Source: Candidatus Magnetominusculus xianensis
GTDB taxonomy: Bacteria > Nitrospirota > Thermodesulfovibrionia > Thermodesulfovibrionales > Magnetobacteriaceae
Direction of reading: 5' to 3'
DNA: 37,648 bases
Assembly: GCA_001541255.1 (NCBI GenBank)
Contig: LNQR01000006.1
Span: 1-37,648, forward strand
Positions 1 through 7,141 of this stretch are shown here, in pieces (the stretch's first letter is position 1; the number at the start of each line of letters is the position of its first letter). The notes below the pieces were generated by a model. The model was not told the origin of the DNA. It saw only the letters and a program-made list of their open reading frames with translations, and ran no database searches. A program made the position numbers and the translations under genes.

Positions 1-71
1 TGAAAAAATCTTTGCACAATGGCCTTGCGATTTTCATGGGCGGGGGCGAATATTGACACTATTCATGTAGG

Positions 72-139
72 TTTCGCGGGAATGACAGAACTGGATTTTC
101 CACTGCTAATTTGTCATTCCTGCGAAAGCAGGAATCCAG
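72..139. repeat. Inverted pair of a dispersed-type intergenic repeat
   Basis: Bases 112-139 form a unit starting TGTCATTCCTGCGAAAGC and ending GGAATCCAG. Its core is a perfect hairpin (ATTCCTGC, GAAA loop, GCAGGAAT; 116-135). Bases 72-87 (TTTCGCGGGAATGACA) are the reverse complement of the first 16 bases with one mismatch, 24 bases away. Short palindromes of this GTCATTCCCGCGAAAGCGGGAATCC type are common between genes in many Proteobacteria and Nitrospirota, so this is probably a dispersed element, here one full copy and one half copy. Only one cluster is visible in this window, so dispersal cannot be shown. Confidence 0.6.
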
Positions 140-262
140 AAGTGTTGTGAAGTATTGTTTTGCCTCTCTTTTATATTTCACCTTGTAGGTGGAACATTAT
201 AGCACCCGAAACACTTATTTCAAAAGGGTTTTCTCCCCGATTCTCTTCTCTATATCGGATTT

Positions 263-323
263 AGGGAGCCATGGCAAACGCATTTGGAAATTACAATCAA
301 ATGTGTTTGCCATGGTTTACCCT
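263..323. other. Very long near-perfect hairpin upstream of the PHPT1-like gene
   Basis: The left arm CCATGGCAAACGCATTTG (269-286) and right arm CAAATGTGTTTGCCATGG (298-315) pair over 18 bp with one G-T wobble, around an 11-base loop. Two more pairs (268/316, 267/317) and, after a two-base bulge, AGGG/CCCT (263-266 with 320-323) extend the stem to about 24 bp. No T-tract follows it, so it is not a standard terminator. It ends 44 bases before the chosen start of the next gene. It also covers the upstream TTG and ATG codons, which argues against those as starts. The rest of 1-367 shows no gene that I can support. Confidence 0.8.
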
Positions 324-367
324 GCAGGAGCTTGACTAAGTGCCCGGGTTATATTATCATAAATCAG

Positions 368-772
368 ATGGAACTCATAGATTACAGCGATTATTATTTT
401 CGGACAAAGTTGAAGGAGGCTCTCCCTCCACAGCGCTCAGGGAAGTTCGTTCAGATCAGGGAAAACCCTGTAGCTGAGTTTATAGTCCTGTCGCCCTCCG
501 GGTTTTCTACCTATCACGCAGATATTGTCAGACACTTTTGCAGTCAAACGGGTATCATGGGCATCTACAACAACGAACACAAGCATTTTGATATATCAGA
601 CCCAAAATGGCGCGTAATCGGCGGCGGCAAGTGGTCAATAGACGAAGGGCTGAAGACCCTTCGCCTTTATGGTTACTCACAGGCATACGGCAGCTTCAAT
701 CCGCTTGGACTTACAGAGGGGTTATCAAAGATTAATTCCCTCTCCGGTTACGAAATATCAACTGGTTCCTGA
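368..772 (+). CDS. Janus/Ocnus family protein, PHPT1-like phosphohistidine phosphatase
   Basis: Predicted 134-residue protein. It resembles the animal 14-kDa phosphohistidine phosphatase PHPT1, which hydrolyses phosphohistidine on proteins. Visible matches, numbered from ATG 368, are STYHADIV with His50 at the position of the PHPT1 catalytic histidine (YHADIY), IGGGKWS at 84-90 against PHPT1 LGGGRIS, and LYGYSQAYG at 100-108 against VYGYSMAYG. The glycine-rich phosphate loop has Lys where PHPT1 has Arg, a conservative change. The length is close to the human 125 residues. The reading frame is open back to a TTG at 284, but that part lies in the long hairpin and has no family match, so I prefer ATG 368, although no clear ribosome site precedes it. 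The family call rests on motifs recalled by eye; the activity is inferred. It is followed after 21 bases by the BPL_N gene, which has its own ribosome site. Confidence 0.72.
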   Translation: MELIDYSDYYFRTKLKEALPPQRSGKFVQIRENPVAEFIVLSPSGFSTYHADIVRHFCSQTGIMGIYNNEHKHFDISDPKWRVIGGGKWSIDEGLKTLRLYGYSQAYGSFNPLGLTEGLSKINSLSGYEISTGS

Positions 773-793
773 AATTATATGGAGGTATTTTAA

Positions 794-1648
794 ATGCTTA
801 GTTCAAAGACACTCACCAAAATATGCTTAAGGCTATTGCTTCCAGTTTTGTTGATGATTCTTATATTACCAGCAATGGCATGGTCGTTAAACGGTGCAGA
901 CGTGGCCATCTACAACGATACCGCTTATCAGTTTGGCGGGGCATGGTCTACAGGACTTATTGCGATTAAGACCGCGCTGACCTATTACGGGTATACATAT
1001 GAAGATATTACCCCAGAGGCACTCAACACCGCAGTCAATCTTAATTCCCTTTATAAAACGATAATATTTGGAGGTGGATGGGCAGGCGGATATAACACAT
1101 ATGTGACGGCTTCAGGGTATAACAACATCAGAAATTTTATATACAATGGCGGAGGCTACATTGGCATATGCGCTGGGGCATATTTCGCATCAAACATGGT
1201 ACTATGGCGGGAGCAATTTCAAAGCACTATTAACCTCTATGACTATCCCTTAGACTTATTCAACGGATTCGGCATAGGCTCTGTGTTTGAGATAATTGGC
1301 TGGAATGTCCCAACAGGCTGTACAACCGGTATAACACAATCAGCCGCCATGACAACCGTAAGCATAGATACATCAATCTTGCCAGACGTTAGTCCAACGC
1401 TGAATATTTTATACTTCGGCGGACCGTTTTTCGTACCTTTTGACACGGGGATTACAGTGGTCGGCAGATATAGCGGAGGGGCTGCAAGTAATAATCAGCC
1501 CGCAATGATAATGTTTAACTACGGTAGCGGGAAGGTGTTTTTGACCGGGCCTCACCCTGAGATATCATTCAGTAATTGTACCCTGTGGTATGACACCTCA
1601 ACATGGCAGCTGCTTCGTAGTGTAGTTAAAAAACTCACAGGGAAATGA
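794..1648 (+). CDS. Exported BPL_N-domain (glutamine amidotransferase-like) protein
   Basis: 284 residues. Residues 1-30 are a signal peptide: positive start, a long Leu/Ile core and AMA before the predicted cut. The mature part resembles the BPL_N domain, the class I glutamine-amidotransferase-like fold found at the N terminus of fungal biotin-protein ligase. Evidence is a first strand with DVAIYND, a central IIFGGGWAGGYN, and a nucleophile elbow GGYIGICAGAYFAS with Cys126. A later FGGPFF and a C-terminal TGPHPE-type segment also fit the fold. Free-standing exported members have no known reaction, and the presence of a full Cys-His-Glu triad cannot be proven by eye. A strong ribosome site (GGAGGT, 781-786) precedes the ATG. 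It may be co-transcribed with the PHPT1-like gene and ends in the 1665-1695 hairpin. Confidence 0.72.
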   Translation: MLSSKTLTKICLRLLLPVLLMILILPAMAWSLNGADVAIYNDTAYQFGGAWSTGLIAIKTALTYYGYTYEDITPEALNTAVNLNSLYKTIIFGGGWAGGYNTYVTASGYNNIRNFIYNGGGYIGICAGAYFASNMVLWREQFQSTINLYDYPLDLFNGFGIGSVFEIIGWNVPTGCTTGITQSAAMTTVSIDTSILPDVSPTLNILYFGGPFFVPFDTGITVVGRYSGGAASNNQPAMIMFNYGSGKVFLTGPHPEISFSNCTLWYDTSTWQLLRSVVKKLTGK

Positions 1649-1664
1649 CTTAAGTAAGCCATGA

Positions 1665-1711
1665 GCTGCCGCAGGGATTTAGACCTTGCGGCAGCCACCG
1701 TCATGTTTTTT
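1665..1711 (+). terminator. Stem-loop with downstream T-run after the BPL_N gene
   Basis: GCTGCCGCA (1665-1673) pairs with TGCGGCAGC (1687-1695). Three further inner pairs, one G-U, leave a seven-base loop. A run of six T follows at 1706-1711, ten bases after the stem, which is farther than usual. It lies between the BPL_N stop and the ilvE promoter, where a terminator is expected. Confidence 0.5.
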
Positions 1712-1741
1712 AACTATTTAAAAAAAACTTGCTCTTTACTC

Positions 1742-1771
1742 TTGACACAAACACCTGATTGCTGGTATAAA
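1742..1771 (+). promoter_or_regulatory. Sigma70 promoter of ilvE (extended -10)
   Basis: A perfect TTGACA at 1742-1747, an 18-base spacer and TATAAA at 1766-1771. TG at 1763-1764 gives an extended -10 (TGG-TATAAA). The expected transcription start, 6-8 bases after the -10, falls on or beside the GTG start codon at 1778, which predicts a leaderless mRNA. Confidence 0.75.
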
Positions 1772-1777
1772 ATCTAT

Positions 1778-2692
1778 GTGATAAAAAAGACAGAGAAAAT
1801 ATGGATGGACGGCGAGTTCGTCAACTGGGAAGACGCAACTGTTCATGTGATGACACACACGTTGCACTATGGGCTTGGTGTATTCGAGGGAATACGCAGC
1901 TATAAAACACCATCCGGTCCGGCTGTGTTCAGGCTCAAAGAGCATGTGGAGAGGTTATTTGACTCAGCGCATATCTTTCAGGTTGAAATACCTTTTACAA
2001 GGGAGCAGATAGTCAATGCAGTTATAGATTGTGTAAAGATAAACCGGCTTGAGGAGTGCTATATCCGGCCTTTTGTCTATATCGGGTATGGGTTGATGGG
2101 CATATATCCAAAGGATAACCCGGTAAAGGTGGCAGTGGCTGCCTATCCGTGGGGGTCTTATCTTGGCGAAAATGCAATACAAAACGGCATTCGCGTTAAG
2201 GTCTCATCATATATCAGAAATCATGTAAACTCGAATATGTCCCGCGGAAAGATATCCGGTTATTATATAAATTCACAACTGGCCAAAACTGAGGCAGTCA
2301 CGCTGGGATTTGCAGAGGCACTACTGCTTGATGCAGACGGTTATGTCGCTGAAGGCTCTGGTGAAAACATATTCATCGTAAGAAATGGGAAGTTAAAGAC
2401 AACGCCTCTTACCTCCATACTTGAAGGTATTACGAGGGACAGTATTATGAAAATAGCGGCTGACAACGGATTGGAAATTACCGAGGCCAGGTTCACCAGA
2501 GATGAGCTATACATCTCTGACGAGGCTTTTTTCTCCGGTACTGCTGCAGAAATCACACCAATAGTAGAAGTGGACAACCGTAAGATCGGCGAAGGTAAGC
2601 CAGGCGAAATAACCACAAAACTTCAGTCAATATTCTTTGATACCGTACACGGCAAGGTCGATAAGTACCACAGCTGGCTCACATATGTCTAA
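1778..2692 (+). CDS. ilvE: Branched-chain amino acid aminotransferase
   Basis: 304 residues from GTG 1778. It transfers the amino group between glutamate and the 2-oxo acids of isoleucine, valine and leucine, using pyridoxal phosphate in the cytoplasm. The N-terminal IWMDGEFVNW and THTLHYGLGVFEGIR are diagnostic of class IV aminotransferases. The cofactor lysine is Lys158 in SRGKISGYYINS, and GYVAEGSGENIF and the FFSGTAAEITPI block follow. The frame is open upstream to ATG 1661, but those 39 extra residues run through a terminator-like hairpin and the promoter and have no family match. GTG 1778 gives the usual length (about 300-309) and family N terminus. No ribosome site precedes it, in keeping with a leaderless message. 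It is the last step of the isoleucine route begun by CimA in this window. Confidence 0.95.
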   Translation: MIKKTEKIWMDGEFVNWEDATVHVMTHTLHYGLGVFEGIRSYKTPSGPAVFRLKEHVERLFDSAHIFQVEIPFTREQIVNAVIDCVKINRLEECYIRPFVYIGYGLMGIYPKDNPVKVAVAAYPWGSYLGENAIQNGIRVKVSSYIRNHVNSNMSRGKISGYYINSQLAKTEAVTLGFAEALLLDADGYVAEGSGENIFIVRNGKLKTTPLTSILEGITRDSIMKIAADNGLEITEARFTRDELYISDEAFFSGTAAEITPIVEVDNRKIGEGKPGEITTKLQSIFFDTVHGKVDKYHSWLTYV

Positions 2693-2731
2693 TCTACGAC
2701 GCTAAGGTTTTTTCGATAGCGTAATACCTGC

Positions 2732-3037
2732 TTATTTAACATGGCACTTAGAACAGTATCTCTCGTCTGATGTACTGAATGACGTCTTACCGTCGTGGCA
2801 GGCCCCACAGTATGCCCCTTCATTCATCTCTTTCATGGTCATCTTTGTCACCCCATGCCTCATCCTAAAGACCTCTAGGTGGCATTGAGTGCATTTAATC
2901 CCCTTACCGGCATGTTTTGTGCCGTTGAAGACAACCCTGCCCTCCTCGCTCTCCCATGAAAGAACTTTACCAGGGGGCACTGCGAATGACGGGACACTCA
3001 CGAGTATAAAAACCAATAGCGTAAGGGCTCTAATCAC
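2732..3037 (-). CDS. c7-type triheme cytochrome c, periplasmic
   Basis: 101 residues. Residues 1-19 form a signal peptide (LTLLVFILVSVPSFA). The mature part carries three CXXCH haem sites: CTQCH 49-53, CGACH 77-81 and CSKCH 95-99. The spacing with FNGTKHAGKGIK before the first, MTMKEMNEGAYC before the second and HDGKTSF after it fits the small triheme c7-type periplasmic family known from Geobacter-like bacteria, which shuttles electrons across the periplasm. Only two non-CXXCH histidines exist (42 and 61), one fewer than three bis-His haems need, so one haem may have another sixth ligand or an open site. The start is a GTG with a GGAGAG ribosome site. It is transcribed alone toward ilvE from its own promoter. 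Confidence 0.88.
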   Translation of the reverse strand: MIRALTLLVFILVSVPSFAVPPGKVLSWESEEGRVVFNGTKHAGKGIKCTQCHLEVFRMRHGVTKMTMKEMNEGAYCGACHDGKTSFSTSDERYCSKCHVK

Positions 3038-3071
3038 ACTTTTTATCTCTCCACACGAAATGTATAAAGAT

Positions 3072-3101
3072 ATAATAATATGACAGTTGACAGGTTGTCA
3101 A
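3072..3101 (-). promoter_or_regulatory. Promoter of the triheme cytochrome with dyad over -35
   Basis: Read on the minus strand, TTGACA (3101-3096), an 18-base spacer and TATTAT (3077-3072). The -35 hexamer is one arm of a perfect palindrome, TTGACA-GGT-TGTCAA (3087-3101), and the overlapping GTTGTC/GACAAC (3094-3110) can form an alternative stem. The dyad could be an operator for a repressor or activator of the cytochrome gene. The promoter is well supported; the operator role is a guess. Confidence 0.6.
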
Positions 3102-3111
3102 GGCGACAACG

Positions 3112-3131
3112 GCAGCGCTCCCCAGCGCTGC
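3112..3131 (-). terminator. Perfect GC-rich hairpin after the sugar dehydrogenase gene
   Basis: GCAGCGCT (3112-3119), a four-C loop on the plus strand, and AGCGCTGC (3124-3131) form an 8-bp perfect stem 26 bases past the minus-strand stop at 3157. There is no T-tract directly after it in the direction of transcription, so it may stop transcription only partly or mainly protect the mRNA end. Confidence 0.45.
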
Positions 3132-3156
3132 TTCACTGGCGCGATATCCCGCTTGC

Positions 3157-4344
3157 CTAAAACAAACCGCCATTGCCGAAGAAATTCCATACGTCAACCA
3201 TGACCTTGTCCTTTTGTATGTTTAAGTCTGCGTATTCTTTGTGTGGTGTGCCCAGTACGATTATATCCGCTGCGCTTACGAGCGCCTCAGCCGTGACAAA
3301 ACCGCGCTCATTAATGTACACATCTGAACACAACACCTGTTTTGATTCGATTTCCAGAATCTTTTTCAACTTATATGAAAGCGATTCCCTCTTGTCGTCG
3401 TTATTTGCCTTAAATGCCATTCCAAGAATGCCGACGGTTTTTTCCTTCAGTGAATAGCGGTCTTTTAGCGTTGAGACAATGAAATTCGGAAGCCCTTCGT
3501 TTATCAACATGGCGGCATGACCCAGGAAAAAACTGTTATTGCTAAATGCGGCAAGCTGCATCGTATCCTTAAACAGACACGGCCCGGCGGCAAAGCCTGC
3601 CGATGGAAATGACGCCGCACGCGGATATTTGTACGTGATTGCACTGTAGATTTTATAAAAATCTAGTTTATGCTGTGCTGCGATTTGATAGAACTGGTTG
3701 GATATAGAAAATTGAATATAACGCCAGACGTTTGTAAAGAGCTTGGCCAGTTCCGCCTCAATAGGCGTTAGATACATTATATCATCGGTAAGAATCTCAA
3801 ACAGCCGGGCGGCCTCCACCTCTGAATCACTGTCAAAAGACGCCACAATCTGCGGCAGCTCGCGAAGCTCGACAATTGCCTTTCCCTCAGCAATTCGCTC
3901 AGGACAAAACGAGACCCTGACATTTTTCCCCTTTGCGGCAAGATATTCCTTTATCTTTTCTGTAGTGCCGGGAAACACCGTACTCCTTAAGATGATGTGC
4001 TGCCCGTCTTTAAGACAGCCGGAGAGGTCATCGAAGAACTGTTTAAATATCGTAAACTGAGGGTTCAGGTGTTCATCCACCGGTGTACCTATGACGATAA
4101 TTACATAATGGCTTTCGGTGATTACAGCCCTGTCGTTCGATACAAAAAGGGTATTATTTATTACCTTACTCAGGATTTCCTCTGCCCCTGTCTCTAAAAA
4201 AGGCATCTTTCCCTTCGATACCGTCTCTATTGCCTTTGTATTTATATCGTACAGGACTACTTTTTTGCCGACCTCTGCTAGCATAATTCCCAGTGGCAGT
4301 CCCACATGCCCTAATCCGCCAACAACGCACACATCATAGCCCAT
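3157..4344 (-). CDS. UDP-glucose/GDP-mannose dehydrogenase family protein
   Basis: 395 residues. It oxidises a nucleotide sugar (UDP-glucose, UDP-HexNAc or GDP-mannose type) to the uronic acid with two NAD+, supplying cell-surface polysaccharide. Seen: the N-terminal Rossmann motif VVGGLGHVGLPLG (8-20), VIGTPVDE (85-92), LRSTVFPGTT (119-128), the FCPERIAEGKA block, Lys201/Asn205 in AKLFTNVWR, the catalytic Cys256 in GPCLFKDT (usually GPCLPKD), and a C-terminal Rossmann domain from GILGMAFK. The Phe for Pro beside the catalytic Cys is a small departure. The substrate cannot be fixed from sequence; the length suits the WecC/TviB-like branch slightly better than UDP-glucose 6-dehydrogenase. AAGGAG lies 11 bases before the ATG. 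It lies 37 bases after glcD and is probably co-transcribed. No other polysaccharide gene is adjacent. Confidence 0.87.
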   Translation of the reverse strand: MGYDVCVVGGLGHVGLPLGIMLAEVGKKVVLYDINTKAIETVSKGKMPFLETGAEEILSKVINNTLFVSNDRAVITESHYVIIVIGTPVDEHLNPQFTIFKQFFDDLSGCLKDGQHIILRSTVFPGTTEKIKEYLAAKGKNVRVSFCPERIAEGKAIVELRELPQIVASFDSDSEVEAARLFEILTDDIMYLTPIEAELAKLFTNVWRYIQFSISNQFYQIAAQHKLDFYKIYSAITYKYPRAASFPSAGFAAGPCLFKDTMQLAAFSNNSFFLGHAAMLINEGLPNFIVSTLKDRYSLKEKTVGILGMAFKANNDDKRESLSYKLKKILEIESKQVLCSDVYINERGFVTAEALVSAADIIVLGTPHKEYADLNIQKDKVMVDVWNFFGNGGLF

Positions 4345-4381
4345 CGTTTTTTATCTCCTTTTAAATAACTGCTTTATGCCG

Positions 4382-5761
4382 CTATCGGACATCAGAACCT
4401 GCGGCAGGTGGAAATATCTTGCCCGGATTCAATATGTTTTTTGCGTCGAAGAGTTTCTTTATCCCGCGCATTATGTCAAGGTTTACTGAGTCCAGCTCCA
4501 TGTCAATATATTTCGATTTAGTAAGACCAATTCCGTGCTCCCCTGAAATAGAGCCGCCAAGTTCGAGTGTGAGCTTAAAGGTCTTGCGGACGAGTTTTTC
4601 GGCCTCATCGTACTTCTGCTTGTCGTTTTTGTCTGTCATGATGTTTACGTGTATATTGCCGTCACCGGCATGTCCGAAACATGCGATTGGCACTCCCGCC
4701 GCCTCGGAAATGCCCTGCAAGCCTGATAAAAGCTCCGGTACCTTTGTGACAGGGACAACTACATCCTCATTTATCTTTGTCGGGCTTAACTTATAAAGCG
4801 CCGGGGATACCGCCCTTCTTGCATCCCATAGCAGTTCTCTTGAGGCTGAGTCTTCGGCAATTTTTACCTTCCCCTGAAAACCGTTACAGATGTTTGCAAC
4901 CTTATCAATGTCGGCAGCGATTGCCTTTGTGCTGCCGTCGATTTCAATTAGAAGCATAGCCTCGATGTCTTCAGGAAATCCAACATTTTTGTACTTATTG
5001 ACGGCAGAGAGGGTCATCCTGTCCATCAGCTCCATAGTTCGCGGGATTATGCCATCGGCAATTATACGAGATACGGACTTGCCGGCGTACTCAAGAGAAT
5101 TGAAGGCCGCAAGCAGCGTTATCACATTCTCAGGCAGCGGCAGGACTTTCAGTCTAATCTTTGTTATTACGGCAAGTGTGCCCTCAGAGCCGACAAGGAG
5201 GCGTGTAAGGTCATAGCCCACGACACTTTTTTTCGTCTGCACACCTGTGCGAATCAACCTGCCGTCGGGCAGGACTGCCTCAAGCTGCATGACGTAGTCT
5301 CTGGTGACGCCGTATTTGAGCGCCCTGGGGCCTCCGGCATTTTCGGCTACGTTGCCGCCGATTGTGCATGTGTTGAGGCTGGCAGGGTCAGGGGGATAGA
5401 AATATCCCTGGTCTTTAAGGGCGCGCTGCAGGTCGCCGTTTATGACGCCAGGCTCTACGACTACGTTTAGGTTGCGCATATCGACTTCGATTATCCTGTT
5501 CATCTTCTCAAAGCTCAGGATGATGGAATCATTAGCGGCTACAGAGCCTCCGGTAAGGCCGGTGCCAGCACCGCGCGGGATTACCTTTATGTCGTTTTGG
5601 TAGGCAAATTGCATTAACTTAGATATATCTGCCGCAGTTGTCGGCCAAACCACAGCCGCTGGAAGCACATCCAGACCTGATGCGTCATAGCCGTAGCACA
5701 GCAGGTCCTCTTTCTCCACAGAGTAAGTGCCTTCAGCTAATACATTATTTAAACTTTTCAT
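4382..5761 (-). CDS. glcD: FAD-linked 2-hydroxyacid oxidase, GlcD type
   Basis: 459 residues. A cytoplasmic flavoprotein that oxidises a 2-hydroxy acid such as glycolate or D-lactate. The N-terminal FAD_binding_4 domain shows PRGAGTGLTGGSV, YPPDPASLNTCTIGGNVAENAGG and the VGSEGTLAVIT block. The C-terminal FAD-oxidase domain shows FGHAGDGNIHVNIM, which carries metal/substrate-binding histidines, then GGSISGEHGIGL and the closing LDAKNILNPGKIF-type segment. These are the standard landmarks of GlcD/D-lactate dehydrogenase proteins. The partner subunits GlcE and the iron-sulfur GlcF are not nearby, so the electron acceptor and exact substrate are open. It has its own promoter in the gap after hemA and is followed closely by the nucleotide-sugar dehydrogenase gene. 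Confidence 0.9.
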   Translation of the reverse strand: MKSLNNVLAEGTYSVEKEDLLCYGYDASGLDVLPAAVVWPTTAADISKLMQFAYQNDIKVIPRGAGTGLTGGSVAANDSIILSFEKMNRIIEVDMRNLNVVVEPGVINGDLQRALKDQGYFYPPDPASLNTCTIGGNVAENAGGPRALKYGVTRDYVMQLEAVLPDGRLIRTGVQTKKSVVGYDLTRLLVGSEGTLAVITKIRLKVLPLPENVITLLAAFNSLEYAGKSVSRIIADGIIPRTMELMDRMTLSAVNKYKNVGFPEDIEAMLLIEIDGSTKAIAADIDKVANICNGFQGKVKIAEDSASRELLWDARRAVSPALYKLSPTKINEDVVVPVTKVPELLSGLQGISEAAGVPIACFGHAGDGNIHVNIMTDKNDKQKYDEAEKLVRKTFKLTLELGGSISGEHGIGLTKSKYIDMELDSVNLDIMRGIKKLFDAKNILNPGKIFPPAAGSDVR

Positions 5762-5787
5762 CTTGTGCCGCTATTGTGCCTGACATT

Positions 5788-5817
5788 ATTATATATGATA
5801 CCAGAGGTCTTGTGCAA
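5788..5817 (-). promoter_or_regulatory. Promoter of the glcD operon
   Basis: On the minus strand, TTGCAC (5817-5812), an 18-base spacer and a perfect TATAAT (5793-5788). The predicted start leaves a leader of about 20 bases before the glcD ATG. It lies in the 93-base gap between hemA and glcD, separating this pair from the housekeeping operon. Confidence 0.65.
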
Positions 5818-5854
5818 CCTGCGCTTTCAAAAGCCACACGAGGAAATTGCGGGA

Positions 5855-7141
5855 CTAAGGTTCGTCCTGACGGCCTAGTGGACGGCTGTTAAGTCCATAG
5901 AGTTTCCTTGCCGCTGATATGAGGATGTCCTTTTCCTCGTCATTTCCTTTTAAGGCCATAGTGGGTTGGTGGAGCAGCTTGTTTATCATGGCGTTCATGG
6001 CATGCTCTATCGCCTGTTTATCTTTTTCTTCTATTCCGTTTAATTTATTGTAGAGTTTTGCTAATTCCTCGTTTTTAATACCTTCGGCATTTCTTCTGAG
6101 TTCCACGATTGTCGGAATTGCGTCAAGGGAGTGCAGCCAATCAAAAAATACGTCTATCTCCTTGTCTATTATATCTTCCGCCTTCTTTGACTCCTTTAGC
6201 CGTTCGTTTAGATTCTTATCCACTACCCCCTGCAGGTCGTCTATGTCGTATAGATATACGTTTTCCAGACTGTTTATCTTCGGGTCGATGTTTCGTGGTA
6301 CAGATATGTCTATAATGAATACAGGGCGCTGCCTTCTGGTCTTCATTTGCTTTTCCATTTCGCTGTATTCTAATATGTAAGAGCGTGCGCCAGTTGAGCA
6401 TATGACTATGTCTGCCACTGAAAGCTCTTTTTTAAAATCACTGAACTCTACCGCCCTGCCGGAAAACTCCACCGCAAGGGCCAGGCCCCGCTCGTATGTC
6501 CTGTTGGCCACTATGACATCTTTTACCCCGCTTCCTGTAAGATGCCTTGCCGCTAGTTCTGCCATCTCACCGGCACCGAGGAGCATAAATACCTTATCTC
6601 CAAGGTCTCCGAATATCTTCTTTGCCAGTTCAACCGCCGCGTATCCTATAGAGACGGCATTTTCGGCTATCTTTGTCTCTGTCCTGACGCGCTTTGCCAC
6701 TGATATGGCCTTCTTCATCAGCTTGTTTAGGATAAGGCCGGATGACTGCTCTTTAAGCCCGATTTCGTAGGCGTCTTTTAACTGCCCCAGTATTTGCGGC
6801 TCGCCAACGACCATTGAATCCAACGACGAGGCAACCCGAAACAGGTGTCTCACGCCGTCCTCGGCTCCGTAGGCATAGAGCGCACCATCAAGGACTTCTA
6901 AAGGGAACTTATGAAACTCTGCGAGGAATTTCTTTACACGCTCTACCATGCTTAAGTCGCCGTCTGCGTGTAAATATAGCTCCACACGGTTGCACGTAGA
7001 GAGGATTATGGCCTCACTGATGCCCGTCAGATTTCTCAGGCCGACAAGTCCCTTTTTAATCCTCTCGCGGTCAAAGGCAATGCTCTCTCTTACCTCTACA
7101 TCTGCTGTCTTATGATTAAGTCCGATTACCAGAACTGTCAT
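5855..7141 (-). CDS. hemA: Glutamyl-tRNA reductase
   Basis: 428 residues. It reduces glutamyl-tRNA(Glu) to glutamate-1-semialdehyde, the first step of C5 tetrapyrrole synthesis, using NADPH. The N-terminal VIGLNHKTADVEVRE and LSTCNRVELY contain the catalytic Cys50, exactly at the family position. SMVVGEPQILGQLK, the Rossmann segment LLGAGEMAEL and the FIIDISVPRNIDP block follow, then the C-terminal dimerisation helices. The ATG overlaps the stop of the upstream membrane gene by four bases (ATGA), so the two are translationally coupled. The pairing of hemA with a HemX/CcsA-like membrane gene is common. hemB, hemC and hemL are not in the window; this is the last gene of its run before the glcD promoter. 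Confidence 0.97.
   Translation of the reverse strand: MTVLVIGLNHKTADVEVRESIAFDRERIKKGLVGLRNLTGISEAIILSTCNRVELYLHADGDLSMVERVKKFLAEFHKFPLEVLDGALYAYGAEDGVRHLFRVASSLDSMVVGEPQILGQLKDAYEIGLKEQSSGLILNKLMKKAISVAKRVRTETKIAENAVSIGYAAVELAKKIFGDLGDKVFMLLGAGEMAELAARHLTGSGVKDVIVANRTYERGLALAVEFSGRAVEFSDFKKELSVADIVICSTGARSYILEYSEMEKQMKTRRQRPVFIIDISVPRNIDPKINSLENVYLYDIDDLQGVVDKNLNERLKESKKAEDIIDKEIDVFFDWLHSLDAIPTIVELRRNAEGIKNEELAKLYNKLNGIEEKDKQAIEHAMNAMINKLLHQPTMALKGNDEEKDILISAARKLYGLNSRPLGRQDEP

Noticed and set aside
271..339. 22-codon ATG frame at 271 with AGGGAG just upstream
   Set aside because: It lies almost wholly inside the long inverted repeat, the spacing to AGGGAG is only two bases, and there is no family match; its start motif is part of the palindrome.
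284..367. TTG start that would add 28 residues to the PHPT1-like protein
   Set aside because: The extra residues are encoded by the hairpin arm and have no counterpart in the family; ATG 368 gives the normal length.
1661..1777. ATG 1661 as start of ilvE
   Set aside because: The extension covers a terminator-like hairpin and a near-consensus promoter and lacks similarity to aminotransferases.
2699..2722. ACGCTA/TAGCGT hairpin between ilvE and the cytochrome gene as terminator
   Set aside because: Only six pairs, and the T-run is in the loop rather than after the stem.
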